Assembly: GCA_021793595.1 (NCBI GenBank)
Contig: JAJYSL010000039.1
Span: 1 to 28,177 of the forward strand
DNA length: 28,177 bases
Direction of reading: 5' to 3'
Source of the DNA: Acidobacteriota bacterium
GTDB taxonomy: Bacteria; Acidobacteriota; Terriglobia; Terriglobales; Acidobacteriaceae
Shown: piece after piece, positions 7,516-16,920 of the stretch
How positions within the stretch are numbered: position 1 is the stretch's first letter
Layout of the letters: every line of letters begins with the position of its first letter
Notes under the pieces: generated by a model
Database searches by the model: none
What the model was told of the DNA's origin: nothing
The model's input: only the letters and a program-made list of their open reading frames with translations
Position numbers and translations under genes: made by a program

Positions 7516-8736
7516 ATGTCTTCTGTGCCTGCAATGTTTCTTCATGGTCAATTTCTGTTTGCGATTTTCGCGTGGATCATCGCAGCCGCGTGGCTGTCGC
7601 GGGTGATTCCGGCGCTGTGGATGCTGCCACGCGTTCCGAATCTTTTGCACGACGCTCACAAGACTGCCGACACGTTCGATGATCGGCTCACGTGGCCATC
7701 CGTGACCGTCGTCGTTCCTGCAAAAGATGAGGCGGTTGCGATCGAGCGCTCGCTACGCAGCCTGCTGGCCAGCGACTATCCGCACCTGCAGGTCATCGCC
7801 GTGGACGATCGCTCCACCGATGCAACCGGCAAGTTGATGGATGAGATTGCCGAATCGCTGGACTCGCATGGCCGCTTGCGCGTGCTTCACGTGAAGGAGC
7901 TGCCAGAAGGATGGCTTGGGAAACCCCACGCCATGGCGCTGGCCGCGGAGGGTGCGACCAGTGACTGGCTCCTGTTTACCGATGGCGATGTCATCTTCGA
8001 TCCACGCGCGATTCGACTTGCTATCCAGTACGCGGAGCGGAGTCATGGCGATCACATGGTGTTGTATCCCACGCTGATTTTGCGCGGTGTTGCGGAGAAG
8101 ATGCTGATCGGATTTTTTCAAAGCGTCTCAGCGCTGGCAGGTCGGCCTTGGAAAATTGCCGATCCCAAGGCGACCAAGGATTACATGGGCGTGGGCGCGT
8201 TTAACATGATTCGCCGGCCGGTGTATGAAGCGCTGGGCGGATACGCGGAGTTGCGCATGGAGGTGCTGGAGGACATGCGCCTGGGATTTCGAGTGAAGAG
8301 GGAGGGGTATGCGCAGCGCGTCGCCTTCGGTAAAGACCTGGTGCGTATCCGTTGGGCAGAAAGTGCAGGGGGCATCCTAAATAACCTGACGAAGAATCTT
8401 TATTCCACGTTCCGCTTTCGTAGCGCCTTCCTGCTGGCGGCTTGTGCGGGGATGTTTATCCTGGGCCTGACGCCGTTTGTTGCGCTGTTCTTTCTTGGAA
8501 CTGCACGATGGGCTGGCATCGTCACGCTGATTGCATTATTGCTGCTCAATCTGCGATATTGGCCGCTGACCAAAATCGGGCCCTTGTATCTTGTGTTGTT
8601 TCCCGTGGCAACACTATTGTTCGTTGGGACGCTGCTGCGTTCGATGATTCTGGTTTTATGGCGCGGCGGAGTTTTGTGGCGGGGAACACTGTATCCGCTG
8701 AAAGAACTGCGGCGACAGGCGGGACCGTTGTGGTGA
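7516..8736 (+). CDS. Membrane-bound family 2 glycosyltransferase, HpnB/CrtQ-like
   Basis: 406 residues. An N-terminal helix (~13-36) is followed by a GT-A fold: WPSVTVVVPAKDEA (~60-73), the nucleotide-sugar aspartates VDDRST (D97, D98), the DxD motif TDGDV (D156, D158), GGYAELRMEVLED (E252-D253) and an RIRW segment (277-280). Two to four helices close the C-terminus. The GFFQSV...DYMGVGAFNMIRR arrangement resembles hopene-associated HpnB and carotenoid CrtQ transferases, which glycosylate lipids at the membrane. With hpnJ 6 kb away a hopanoid or lipid acceptor is conceivable, but I do not assign hpnB. AGAGGAAC just before the ATG is a good ribosome site. The gene ends 6 bp from the convergent exported protein gene. 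Confidence 0.8.
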   Translation: MSSVPAMFLHGQFLFAIFAWIIAAAWLSRVIPALWMLPRVPNLLHDAHKTADTFDDRLTWPSVTVVVPAKDEAVAIERSLRSLLASDYPHLQVIAVDDRSTDATGKLMDEIAESLDSHGRLRVLHVKELPEGWLGKPHAMALAAEGATSDWLLFTDGDVIFDPRAIRLAIQYAERSHGDHMVLYPTLILRGVAEKMLIGFFQSVSALAGRPWKIADPKATKDYMGVGAFNMIRRPVYEALGGYAELRMEVLEDMRLGFRVKREGYAQRVAFGKDLVRIRWAESAGGILNNLTKNLYSTFRFRSAFLLAACAGMFILGLTPFVALFFLGTARWAGIVTLIALLLLNLRYWPLTKIGPLYLVLFPVATLLFVGTLLRSMILVLWRGGVLWRGTLYPLKELRRQAGPLW

Positions 8737-8742
8737 GTGGCC

Positions 8743-9237
8743 TTAGTTGCCCCGATGCCGGAAGTGAACGCCATGCTGGTCACCGACGCCATTGTGCGGG
8801 CTGAAACCCTGACCGCCGTTTTCTGCGGAGAAGCTTTTTGCCAGTTGTGGGTTTGGATGAAATTTGGGCTTGCCTCCGTGGAGCTGTTCTTTCGAGTTGA
8901 ATATCATGTCCGCACGGCCACGGATGGGAAGAATCTTGCCGCGAATCTGAATAGTTTGGCCGACAAGGCTGTCGAGATTGCCGACGGATTTCTTGTCTTC
9001 GGTTGAGCTGATGATGAAGAAATGGCAATCGGCATCGGAGGTTTCCGGGCTGCAGACATCGAGGACGCGGATGCCGTCGCTCGCGTCGACGATGCGGTAG
9101 ACGTGAGCTTCCACGCAAACGTTTTTATGCAGATGCCGCAGTGACTGCTCGGGCGGGATACAGGGAGGCTTCGCTACCGCGGCAGGGCAGATCAGCAGAA
9201 AGGCAATGGGCACACTCAGCAAGACCGGCGCACGCAT
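8743..9237 (-). CDS. Small exported protein of unknown function, OB-fold-like
   Basis: 164 residues with a clear signal peptide (MRAPVLLSVPIAFLLICPAAVA, cleavage near 22). The mature part has four cysteines (C26, C41, C62, C71) that could form two disulfides in the periplasm. A beta-rich pattern HKNVCVEAHVYRIVDASDG...SLVGQTIQIRGKI is typical of an OB-fold nucleic-acid/oligosaccharide-binding-like barrel. The C-terminus is Gly/His/Asn-rich and looks disordered. I do not recognise a named family. It is the third gene on the minus strand after lysS and the decarboxylase, 107 bp after the latter, so it may have its own promoter. It has no strong Shine-Dalgarno. The export prediction is fairly sure, the function is not. 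Confidence 0.65.
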   Translation of the reverse strand: MRAPVLLSVPIAFLLICPAAVAKPPCIPPEQSLRHLHKNVCVEAHVYRIVDASDGIRVLDVCSPETSDADCHFFIISSTEDKKSVGNLDSLVGQTIQIRGKILPIRGRADMIFNSKEQLHGGKPKFHPNPQLAKSFSAENGGQGFSPHNGVGDQHGVHFRHRGN

Positions 9238-9344
9238 AGGGGAAAGTCTTTCAGTTGAATTGAAAAAGCTCTGTTGCTTCGATTATGAGCCGATGGCGCG
9301 ACGGTTGCTACTGGAAAGTGCGAGGGGGCGCAGGCAACGCAGTT

Positions 9345-10811
9345 TCAGGAAGCTCGCACCGTGCTAAACGAGCGGTCGAGCACGGTTTTCACGGTGCGCT
9401 GCAGGCTGGCGGCAAGGGCGTCGATGTGCCGCTCTTCGGTCAGATAGCTGATAACCATGGTGCGCAGGACGCTGCGGCCACGCACCCGAGTGGTGGAGAT
9501 CCATTGCTGGCCGTCCTGGGTAATCTCCGCGGCGATGGCATGATGCAGGCGCGCAATTTCTTCTTCCGGCAGGGCGAGTTCGCGCGCGGCCTTCGCGCGG
9601 AAATTCAAGATCGTGAGACGGCGAGGTGTGGCCAGCTCAAAGGCGCAGGTTTCCAGAATGCGCGATTCCATATAACCGGCCAGCCGAAGCTGGGAGTTAA
9701 TCAGGTTCTCATACGATTGGCGTCCGTGCACGCGCAGCGTTAGCCAGAGTTTGAGAGAGTTCATGCGGCGCGACCACTGTGCGGAAATTCGAAAATTGTC
9801 TGGCAGGGAGCTATTCGCGGCGCGCGGCAGATAGCTGGTGTCGAGACCAAATGTCGGTTCCAGCAATTCCGGATGGCGCGTCAGCAAAACTCCGGCAGCA
9901 AATGGCATGGCAAGCCATTTATGCGGATCGATGGTGATGGAGTCTGCCAACTCGATACCTTCAACCAGTCCGCGATGTTGGTTGGAGAAAATGACCGCCG
10001 CACCGAAGGCTCCATCGACGTGGAACCAGAGATTCTGTTCGCGGGCGACCGCTGCCAGCGCTGGCAGGGAATCGATGGCGCCGGAGCTGGTTGTCCCCGC
10101 TGTGCCGACAATGGCCAGCGGTTCACATCCGGCGTTGCGGTCGGCGGCGATGGAAAGCTCCAGCGCGTGCACATCGATCTCCGCCGCTTCATTTACGGGA
10201 ATACGCCGCAGCGCTTTGCGTCCCAGGCCGAGCAGGCCAAGCGATTTTTCCAGCGAATGATGCGCCTCCGACGAGGCATAGACGGTGGGCTGCTTGCCTA
10301 GTCCAATCAAACCGTTATCGGAGGCCTGCGGATAACGCTGGGTAAGTGCAATCGCGAGTGCGCTCAGGTTGGCCTCGGTGCCGCCGCTGGTGAATGTGCC
10401 GCCGAATTGGTTCTCGCGCCAGCCGATCCGCTCCGCGATCCAGCCGAGGGTCTGCTGCTCGATGCGCGATGCGAGTTGTGAGCGCGCGAGCGAAGCCAGT
10501 TGAGGATTCAGCGCGGCGACCAGGGCTTCTGCCAAGACCGCCATATAGGTTGGCGTGGGATTGGTCAGGCCAAAATAATTGGCGCTGGGAACATGAAATC
10601 CCTGGTCGATCATCTGTGAGCAAATGTCGTCGAGGACAGCCGTGGCCTGCTGACCGATCTCCGGCAAATCCGCTTGTTCAAGAAGAAAGCTGCGCTTGTC
10701 GGCAGGCGGTTGAACCGGCCTCTCCTTCAAGGAAGAAAAATATTCGTCGATGCGGTCGATCAGCCGATAGCCAAGCTGCCGACGCTGATCGGAATCCAAG
10801 TCAAATCCCAT
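9345..10811 (-). CDS. PLP-dependent group II amino-acid decarboxylase (aromatic/DABA/glutamate decarboxylase family)
   Basis: 488 residues from the ATG at 10811, the normal length for this family. Family landmarks are GGTFTSGGTEANLSAL (137-152), SSEAHHSLEKS with H184 stacking on the cofactor, HVDGAFG with D266 pairing with the pyridine nitrogen, and SITIDPHKWLAMP with the Schiff-base K298. The fold removes the alpha-carboxyl of an amino acid, giving an amine and CO2. The substrate (aromatic amino acid, diaminobutyrate, cysteine sulfinate or another) cannot be read safely. The frame runs 122 codons further upstream, but that stretch lies inside lysS and reads as Arg-rich shadow, so 10811 is the start. 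It begins 23 bp after the lysS stop, so it is probably co-transcribed. Confidence 0.88.
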   Translation of the reverse strand: MGFDLDSDQRRQLGYRLIDRIDEYFSSLKERPVQPPADKRSFLLEQADLPEIGQQATAVLDDICSQMIDQGFHVPSANYFGLTNPTPTYMAVLAEALVAALNPQLASLARSQLASRIEQQTLGWIAERIGWRENQFGGTFTSGGTEANLSALAIALTQRYPQASDNGLIGLGKQPTVYASSEAHHSLEKSLGLLGLGRKALRRIPVNEAAEIDVHALELSIAADRNAGCEPLAIVGTAGTTSSGAIDSLPALAAVAREQNLWFHVDGAFGAAVIFSNQHRGLVEGIELADSITIDPHKWLAMPFAAGVLLTRHPELLEPTFGLDTSYLPRAANSSLPDNFRISAQWSRRMNSLKLWLTLRVHGRQSYENLINSQLRLAGYMESRILETCAFELATPRRLTILNFRAKAARELALPEEEIARLHHAIAAEITQDGQQWISTTRVRGRSVLRTMVISYLTEERHIDALAASLQRTVKTVLDRSFSTVRAS

Positions 10812-10834
10812 GCGGGTACCTGCTTTACTGAATT

Positions 10835-12511
10835 CTACCCGTTCGGCGATTCGGCTGGCTTGTGTTCGGACCCCGCATTTTCGCTCTTCGCCTGAGGGCG
10901 CATCAGGGGGAACAGAATTACGTCGCGGATCGAACGCGAGCCGGTCAGCACCATGGTCAGCCGGTCGATACCGATGCCTTCTCCGCCGGTGGGCGGCAGG
11001 CCGAAGCTGAGCGCGCGGACATAATCTTCGTCCATGGCGTGGGCTTCGGCGTCGCCACGTTCGCGCTCGCCAAGCTGCTGCAGGAATCGCTTGCGTTGCT
11101 CGACAGGATCGTTCAATTCGCTGAAGGCATTGCCCAGCTCGAAGCCGCCAATGTAGAACTCGAAGCGTTCGACCCAATCCGGCTCGTCCGGTTTTTGCTT
11201 CGAGAGCGGCGATACGGCGAGCGGGAAATCGTAGATGATGGTTGGCTGAATGAGATGAGGTTCGGCAACTGCTTCGAACACCTCAGCAATAGCTCTACCA
11301 AGAGAGCTTTGTTCTAGTTTGAGTGAATTGCGTACGAAGTTCAGGCTTACATAAAGAGAATCGAACGGGCCTGGACTTCGTGATTTGCTAGGAGCCTCTC
11401 CTGTTGCATCCAATACAAATTTTGGTCTGATCTCCAATTTGCGATCAAGAACCTCATCAATCCAATACAGAAACGATGCGACTGAGTCGAAATTCTTAAC
11501 GTCCGGCGTCTGCCCGGCTTCCTCAGGCCACCACTTGATAATTGCTTCGCGCATGGTGAATCTTTGCCACTGGCTCAGGTCGATTTCTACATCGTTGAAG
11601 GTGGTTTTGGTGGTGCCGTTCACTTCCATCGCGATGAACTGGATCAGCTCCTCAGTCAGGTCCATCAGGTCGCGGTAATTCGCATAGGCCTGATAGAACT
11701 CCAGCATGGTGAACTCTGGATTGTGCTGGGTGGAGATGCCTTCATTGCGAAAATTTCGATTGATTTCGTAGACGCGGTCGAGTCCGCCGACGACGAGCCG
11801 CTTGAGATAGAGTTCCGGTGCAATGCGCAGGAAAAGGTCGATGTCGAGCGCATTGTGGTGCGTGGTGAACGGTTTGGCCGCAGCGCCGCCGGCGATCGGC
11901 TGCATCATCGGCGTCTCGACTTCCAAAAATCCACGCGCGTCGAAAAACTTGCGCATAGCGCGCAGCACCGCGGCCCGCTTGACGAAAACCTCGCGCACGT
12001 CGGCGTTCATAAACAGGTCGACATAGCGCTGGCGATAGCGCAGCTCGACATCCGCCAGGCCATGATATTTTTCCGGCAGCGGCAACATGGCCTTTGATAA
12101 AAATGTCAGGCCGTCGACGTGGATGGTCAGCTCTCCCGTACGTGTGCGGAACAGGTAGCCGCTGACGCCAATGTGATCGCCCATATCCAGCAGCGTGTAA
12201 AGCTGGAATGCGTTCTCGCCGACGGCATCCATGCGCACGTAAATCTGCAGGCGAGCGCCATTTTGTTGCAACACGGCGAACCCAGCCTTGCCCTGGGCGC
12301 GAATGGCCATGATGCGTCCGGCCACGGCGACGGTGACGCGATTCTGCTCCAAGGTTTCGCCGGTCGCGGCGTCATATTCGCTGCGGATGGCCGCCAGAGT
12401 ATGGGACGCGGCGAAGCTGTTGGGGTAAACGGGATGGCCTAGGGCCTCAATCTGTTTGAGCTTCTCGCGGCGAAGATCGAAGACGCTTTGTTCAAATTCA
12501 GATTCGTACAC
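10835..12511 (-). CDS. lysS: Lysyl-tRNA synthetase, class II
   Basis: 558 residues. An N-terminal OB-fold anticodon-binding domain spans ~55-140 ([21 protein letters not shown]). The class II core includes motif 1 ([18 protein letters not shown], ~186-203), motif 2 ([21 protein letters not shown], ~251-271) and motif 3 ([11 protein letters not shown], ~512-522). The tail is a short charged extension. It charges tRNA-Lys with lysine in the cytoplasm. The start is GTG at 12511: AAGGA stands about 8 bases upstream and MYESEFEQ is a sensible N-terminus. Odd feature: about residues 328-404 carry an insertion relative to the E. coli enzyme (my memory of that sequence), encoded by noticeably AT-richer DNA. 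All catalytic motifs remain intact on both sides, so it should be active. A TATACT -10 lies upstream. Confidence 0.95.
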   Translation of the reverse strand: MYESEFEQSVFDLRREKLKQIEALGHPVYPNSFAASHTLAAIRSEYDAATGETLEQNRVTVAVAGRIMAIRAQGKAGFAVLQQNGARLQIYVRMDAVGENAFQLYTLLDMGDHIGVSGYLFRTRTGELTIHVDGLTFLSKAMLPLPEKYHGLADVELRYRQRYVDLFMNADVREVFVKRAAVLRAMRKFFDARGFLEVETPMMQPIAGGAAAKPFTTHHNALDIDLFLRIAPELYLKRLVVGGLDRVYEINRNFRNEGISTQHNPEFTMLEFYQAYANYRDLMDLTEELIQFIAMEVNGTTKTTFNDVEIDLSQWQRFTMREAIIKWWPEEAGQTPDVKNFDSVASFLYWIDEVLDRKLEIRPKFVLDATGEAPSKSRSPGPFDSLYVSLNFVRNSLKLEQSSLGRAIAEVFEAVAEPHLIQPTIIYDFPLAVSPLSKQKPDEPDWVERFEFYIGGFELGNAFSELNDPVEQRKRFLQQLGERERGDAEAHAMDEDYVRALSFGLPPTGGEGIGIDRLTMVLTGSRSIRDVILFPLMRPQAKSENAGSEHKPAESPNG

Positions 12512-12851
12512 GCAATTTTTCCTTGATGGTCAGGATCGCTGGATTTATTGCCAGTATAGATGTTGCGTGCGTTGCTCTCAGGATTCAGAGCCATCTACGT
12601 CACTTTGACGCAATTGCGAAGACGGTCGGCCACTGTGCACTTGGCCGGAAACAAAAGCGCGCCGCCCGCCAACCCGAAGTAAATTGCTGGTGAAATTTGC
12701 TCTGAGGCCACTCCAAGGATCGACCTTCCGATTGTCATATTTTCAACTCACCATTGTTTGCGCTGATCCGTATTGGGTTCCGCGTTAGGATAAAGAGAAT
12801 TGTCCACACAACTCGCCGACCTGAATCCCAAACGTGTCGAAGGAGGACCCG
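12512..12851. other. 340 bp divergent intergenic region with two inverted repeats
   Basis: Separates lysS (minus) from the thioredoxin-like gene (plus). No convincing coding frame was seen. It holds CGTCA-CTT-TGACG (12598-12610), directly followed by the palindrome GCAATTGC (12610-12617), and a 6 bp-arm hairpin CGGCCA-9 nt-TGGCCG (12627-12647). These could be operators or a leader structure. No T-run follows the hairpin, so it is not an intrinsic terminator. Confidence 0.5.
12553..12558 (-). promoter_or_regulatory. Candidate -10 element for the lysS transcript
   Basis: On the minus strand TATACT lies about 42 bp before the GTG start, which would give a leader of roughly 35 nt. The sequence 17 bp further upstream (CTGAGA) is a weak -35. 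It is supported only by position and the -10 match. Confidence 0.35.
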
Positions 12852-13415
12852 ATGGCCCGCACGTCTTCTACCATGCTCGCGCTAGGAACAACAGCGCCAG
12901 ATTTCGCCCTGCCCGATGTTGTTTCGGGCAAGACGATCACGCGCGATCAGGCCGCGGGTCCGCGGGGATTGCTGGTGATGTTTCTTTGCACGCATTGTCC
13001 ATTTGTGCAACACGTCAACCAGGAGCTGGGACGGCTGGGTCGCGACTACGCAGGCCGCGGCATCGGAATTGTCGCCATCAGCAGCAATGATGCGGACGCT
13101 TATCCGGACGATGCGCCGCCGGGACTGCGCCGCCAGGCTGAGGAACACGGTTTTCAGTTTCCATATCTGTTCGATGAATCGCAGGATGTGGCTCGCGCCT
13201 GCTCAGCGGCCTGCACTCCGGATTTCTTTTTATTCGACGCGGGTAAGAGACTGGTATATCGAGGTCAGCTCGACGGCAGTCGCCCTGGGAATGGAGTTGC
13301 AGTGGATGGCCGCGATCTGCGAACAGCAATGGACCAAGTATTGGCCGGTAAGCCGGTTTCGACAGAGCAGCAGCCCAGCATTGGATGCAGCATCAAGTGG
13401 AAACAGAACGGCTAA
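12852..13415 (+). CDS. Thioredoxin-fold (AhpC/TSA-like) protein with CxxC motif
   Basis: 187 residues. APDFALPDVVSGKTIT (~15-30) is the typical AhpC/TSA/redoxin opening. LLVMFLCTHCPFVQHVNQEL carries the C46-T-H-C49 redox pair, and IGIVAISSNDAD and PDFFLFDAGKRLVYRGQLD are the following beta strands. This is the cytoplasmic-type redoxin group with a CTHCPFV motif, whose members are usually annotated only as thioredoxin family or peroxiredoxin-like. No signal peptide is seen. The start is ATG 12852, not the GTG 18 bp upstream, because AAGGAGG (about 12840-12846) is ideally placed before it. trmD starts 27 bp downstream, so the two are probably one transcript. Substrate and partner are unknown. 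Confidence 0.85.
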   Translation: MARTSSTMLALGTTAPDFALPDVVSGKTITRDQAAGPRGLLVMFLCTHCPFVQHVNQELGRLGRDYAGRGIGIVAISSNDADAYPDDAPPGLRRQAEEHGFQFPYLFDESQDVARACSAACTPDFFLFDAGKRLVYRGQLDGSRPGNGVAVDGRDLRTAMDQVLAGKPVSTEQQPSIGCSIKWKQNG

Positions 13416-13442
13416 AGAAACTCCACCGCGCAGGCAGGTACG

Positions 13443-14294
13443 ATGAGGGCGAAGGCGATCCAGTTCGACATTATTACGGTATTTCCGCAGTTTTTCGAAA
13501 GCCCGTTCCGGTTCGGAATTCTGGGCCGCGCCATTGCGGAGGATATGGTTCGCGTCCGGGTACATAATCTGCGCGATTTCACGACGGACCGGCACAAGAC
13601 GGTCGATGATCGCCCATTTGGCGGAGGCGAAGGGATGGTGCTGAAGCCGGAACCGATGTTCCGCGCTGTCGAGTCTCTTGGGGTTGCCGAAAAAAGTGTG
13701 CGGAATTTGACGCGCGAGCGGGTGGTGCTGCTGTCCGCGCAGGGGAAATCCTTTACGCAGGCTGTGGCTCGTGATTTCGCGAGCATTGAGAGAATTGTGT
13801 TTCTTTGCGGTCGCTACGAAGGGGTGGATGAACGAGTGAACGAACTGCTGGCGGATACGGAGCTTTCCATCGGCGATTACGTGATCTCCGGCGGCGAACT
13901 GGCGGCTGCGGTGATTGTCGACGCGGTCAGCCGGCTGCTGCCGGGCGTGCTGGGGAATGAAGATTCCACCCGCTATGAGAGTTTCTCCGCCGAATCTGCG
14001 GGGCTGGACCCATCCAATTCACCCGAGAGAGACGTGGCGTTCGAGAGACCTCATCCGCAATCAACCTGCGATTCCGGAGGATTGCTCGATTATCCTCATT
14101 ACACTCGTCCGCCGGAGTTTCGCGGCGCCGAGATTCCTGCGGTGTTGAGCTCGGGCAACCACGAGGAGATTCGCCGCTGGCGTCGACGGCAATCGTTGTC
14201 AAAGACACTGCAGAATCGCCCGGATTTATTAGTCGATGCGCCGTTGACGGACGAGGACCGCGCTCTGTTGGACGAGTTGCGCCATGAAACCTGA
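13443..14294 (+). CDS. trmD: tRNA (guanine-N1)-methyltransferase TrmD (m1G37)
   Basis: 283 residues, slightly longer than the ~255 of E. coli. It methylates G37 next to the anticodon using S-adenosylmethionine, which prevents +1 frameshifting. SPOUT-fold landmarks are [11 protein letters not shown] (8-18), [17 protein letters not shown] (55-71), the SAM-binding knot [12 protein letters not shown] (121-132), [14 protein letters not shown] (142-155), and [11 protein letters not shown] with the catalytic Asp at 216. It lies 27 bp after the redoxin gene, and its TGA lies 11 bp inside the histidine kinase gene. The usual rpsP-rimM neighbours are missing upstream, whereas rplS still follows after the kinase. 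The identification is certain. Confidence 0.97.
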   Translation: MRAKAIQFDIITVFPQFFESPFRFGILGRAIAEDMVRVRVHNLRDFTTDRHKTVDDRPFGGGEGMVLKPEPMFRAVESLGVAEKSVRNLTRERVVLLSAQGKSFTQAVARDFASIERIVFLCGRYEGVDERVNELLADTELSIGDYVISGGELAAAVIVDAVSRLLPGVLGNEDSTRYESFSAESAGLDPSNSPERDVAFERPHPQSTCDSGGLLDYPHYTRPPEFRGAEIPAVLSSGNHEEIRRWRRRQSLSKTLQNRPDLLVDAPLTDEDRALLDELRHET

Positions 14295-16839
14295 CGATTC
14301 CGGGGGGAACCCGGAGAAACAAACGCCAGTGGATCTCGACTTTCTTGCCGGCGGCGGTGAGATGGGCGCGCGTGTGCGGGCCCTGGACTGGTCCAAGACT
14401 CCGCTGGGTCCGATCGCAACATGGCCGCAAAGCCTGAAGACATCGGTCAGCATCTGTTTGAATTCTCGCTTCCCGATGTTGATCTGGTGGGGACCGGAGC
14501 TGGTGAAGATTTATAACGATGCCTATCGTCCGCTGATCGGTAGCAAGCATTCATGGGCGTTAGGAACGCCGGGCCGGGAGGTCTGGCCAGAAATCTGGAA
14601 CGTGATCGGGCCGATGCTGGAGCAGGTGATGGGGCGCGGTGAGGCAACTATCTCCGAAGATCTACTGCTTTTGCTGGAGCGCGAGGGCTACGGGGAAGAG
14701 TGCTATTTTAGTTTTTCCTACAGTCCGATCCGGGACGAGTCGGGTCGTGTCGGCGGAGTATTCACTCCTGTAATTGAGACCACAGAGCGTGTGGTTGGGG
14801 CACGACGTCTGCACACATTGCGTGACCTGGCATCCTTTTTTGGGACGCAAACACGTAACGCCAAGGATGCTTGTGTCGCCGCCGTGAAGGTGCTGGCTGC
14901 CAACCCCTACGATTTTCCATTTGCGGTGATCTATCTGTTTGACTCGAATCGAACGGAAGCAAACCTGATTGCGCATACCGGGCCACCCAATTTTCCTGGC
15001 AAAGTTGACCTTCGTGCAGAAGGCTGGAAGCGATTACTTGCCTCTACCAACGGCGAAACCTGCATGCTGGACCTGAGCGCGGTGAAGTTGGACCCGCTGC
15101 CGCAAGCGCCCTGGGGACACGCTCCGGAGCAGGCCATCGCCGTGCCGATTTTCCCGGCGAACACCACGGAACCAATTGGATTTTTGCTGGCCGGGGTGAA
15201 CGTTCGAAAGCGGCTGGATGAATCCTACCGATTGTTCTATGCGCAGGTTGCGGACCAGATTGCCAGCACGATCTGGGAGGCCGATGCGGTAGAGCGTGAG
15301 CGGAAATTGCGCGAAACGGCGGAAGCCGAGCGCAGCCAGATTCGTGAACTCTTAATGAATGCTCCAGCAGGCATTATGGTCACGACTGGACCGGAGCATC
15401 GCATCACGCTGGCAAATCGACAGTATGTTGAACTGATCGGCCGGACTTCGGCGGCGGAGATCATCGGGAAACCAATTCGGCAGGCCATTCCGGAACTGGA
15501 GGATCAACCGTTTTTCGGCTTGATGGATGAGGTCTACCGGACTGGAGTTCCATTTATAGGGAAAGAGGTGTTGGCGAAGCTGCGACGCGGGCCCTCCGGC
15601 AAGGAAGAGGATGCGTATTTTAATTTTGTGTATCAACCGCATCGCAGTGCGGATAGCTGCATCGACGGAATCCTGACCCACGCTGTCGACGTCACCGACC
15701 AGGTGCGTACCCGTCAGGAAATCGAAACCCGCGAAGAGCAATTCAGGGTTCTGGCGGACTCCATTCCACAACTCGCGTGGATGGCCAATCCCGACGGTAC
15801 CGTCATTTGGTACAACCGACGCTGGTATGAGTACACCGGCACAACCTTTGAGCAGATGAAAGCCTGGGGTTGGCGCTCGGTGCACAATGCGAAGTTGCTG
15901 CCCGCAGTGATAGCAAAATATAAGGATTGCCTGAAGTCCGGTGAGCCATTTGAAATGGCAATTCCCCTGCGCAGTGCCGATGGAGAATTCCGATTGTTCC
16001 TGACCCTGGCCTCGCCAGTGCGGGATAAAGCGGGGACGATCGTGCGCTGGTTCGGAACAAATACTGATATCGACGCCCAGCGAAAAGCGGAGACGGGTCT
16101 GCGTCAGGCGGAGAAACTGGCGGTTGTGGGCAGGCTGGCGGCGTCCATCGCACACGAGATCAACAACCCGTTGGAAGCGGTGATGAACTTGATTTTCCTG
16201 GCGCGCCTTTCGGCCGTCGATGAGGAGACGGCCGGATACCTGAGGTCGGCGGAGGAGGAACTGGGGCGGGTGTCGCAAATCGCCAGCCAGGCGCTGCGCT
16301 TCTACAAGCAGCAGTCTTCCGCCATTGCCACAGATGTGGTGGAACTGCTGGATTCTGTGCTGACTCTCTATCGTGGCAAGCTGGTGCGCAATAAGATCGA
16401 GGTCGTTCTGGAGACGTCAGCTTGTCCGCCGCTGGTTTGCTACTCCGGGGAGATTCGTCAGTTGCTCGCCAACCTGGTAGGGAATGCGACGGATGCGATG
16501 CCAAATGGAGGCACGTTGCGATTGCGCGTGCGTGCGGTTACGGATTGGCGAAATCTGGAAACCGGCGTGAGAGTCACGATTTCAGATACAGGGCATGGCA
16601 TATCTGCGGATACCAGGAGGCACATTTACGAGCCATTTTTTACGACAAAAGGCGAGATTGGCACCGGGCTGGGGCTTTGGGTATCCGCCGGTATTGTAGA
16701 CAAACACAGGGGCAGCATCCATGTGCGCAGCCGCTCGGAGATAGGAAGAAGCGGCACCACGTTCACTGTGATCCTTCCGCTTTCCGGACCGTCGGTCCGC
16801 ACGATTGAGGAGGCGCAGAGGGAGGGAATGAAGCCATGA
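14284..16839 (+). CDS. Multi-PAS/GAF sensor histidine kinase (soluble, orphan)
   Basis: 851 residues with no transmembrane helix. Order: an N-terminal PAS-like domain (~35-165, beginning [18 protein letters not shown]), GAF (~180-330), PAS (~355-475), PAS/PAC (~485-600), and a HisKA dimerisation helix with phospho-acceptor H624 in [17 protein letters not shown]. The ATPase domain has the N-box [17 protein letters not shown] (~727-743), G1 ISDTGHGIS (D768), F-box YEPFF and G2 GTGLGLW (793-799). It autophosphorylates on sensing an intracellular or redox/ligand signal and hands the phosphate to a response regulator. No regulator is encoded in the window, so it is an orphan. The ATG lies 11 bp inside trmD, implying translational coupling, and rplS begins 81 bp downstream. 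Confidence 0.92.
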   Translation: MKPDDSGGNPEKQTPVDLDFLAGGGEMGARVRALDWSKTPLGPIATWPQSLKTSVSICLNSRFPMLIWWGPELVKIYNDAYRPLIGSKHSWALGTPGREVWPEIWNVIGPMLEQVMGRGEATISEDLLLLLEREGYGEECYFSFSYSPIRDESGRVGGVFTPVIETTERVVGARRLHTLRDLASFFGTQTRNAKDACVAAVKVLAANPYDFPFAVIYLFDSNRTEANLIAHTGPPNFPGKVDLRAEGWKRLLASTNGETCMLDLSAVKLDPLPQAPWGHAPEQAIAVPIFPANTTEPIGFLLAGVNVRKRLDESYRLFYAQVADQIASTIWEADAVERERKLRETAEAERSQIRELLMNAPAGIMVTTGPEHRITLANRQYVELIGRTSAAEIIGKPIRQAIPELEDQPFFGLMDEVYRTGVPFIGKEVLAKLRRGPSGKEEDAYFNFVYQPHRSADSCIDGILTHAVDVTDQVRTRQEIETREEQFRVLADSIPQLAWMANPDGTVIWYNRRWYEYTGTTFEQMKAWGWRSVHNAKLLPAVIAKYKDCLKSGEPFEMAIPLRSADGEFRLFLTLASPVRDKAGTIVRWFGTNTDIDAQRKAETGLRQAEKLAVVGRLAASIAHEINNPLEAVMNLIFLARLSAVDEETAGYLRSAEEELGRVSQIASQALRFYKQQSSAIATDVVELLDSVLTLYRGKLVRNKIEVVLETSACPPLVCYSGEIRQLLANLVGNATDAMPNGGTLRLRVRAVTDWRNLETGVRVTISDTGHGISADTRRHIYEPFFTTKGEIGTGLGLWVSAGIVDKHRGSIHVRSRSEIGRSGTTFTVILPLSGPSVRTIEEAQREGMKP

Positions 16840-16920
16840 AAACGAGACGAAATCGCTGATTCCATGTACACTAGTGTTTTGCGTCATATTCCATTTTCTA
16901 ACTAGAGCAGGAATCATTTT

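Noticed and set aside
10812..11177. 122-codon N-terminal extension of the decarboxylase frame
   Set aside because: It lies within lysS in another frame and is an Arg-rich shadow; the family N-terminus starts at the ATG at 10811.
15352..16278. 308-codon minus-strand frame inside the histidine kinase
   Set aside because: Antisense of well-conserved PAS and HisKA sequence; composition is typical of a GC-rich shadow frame.
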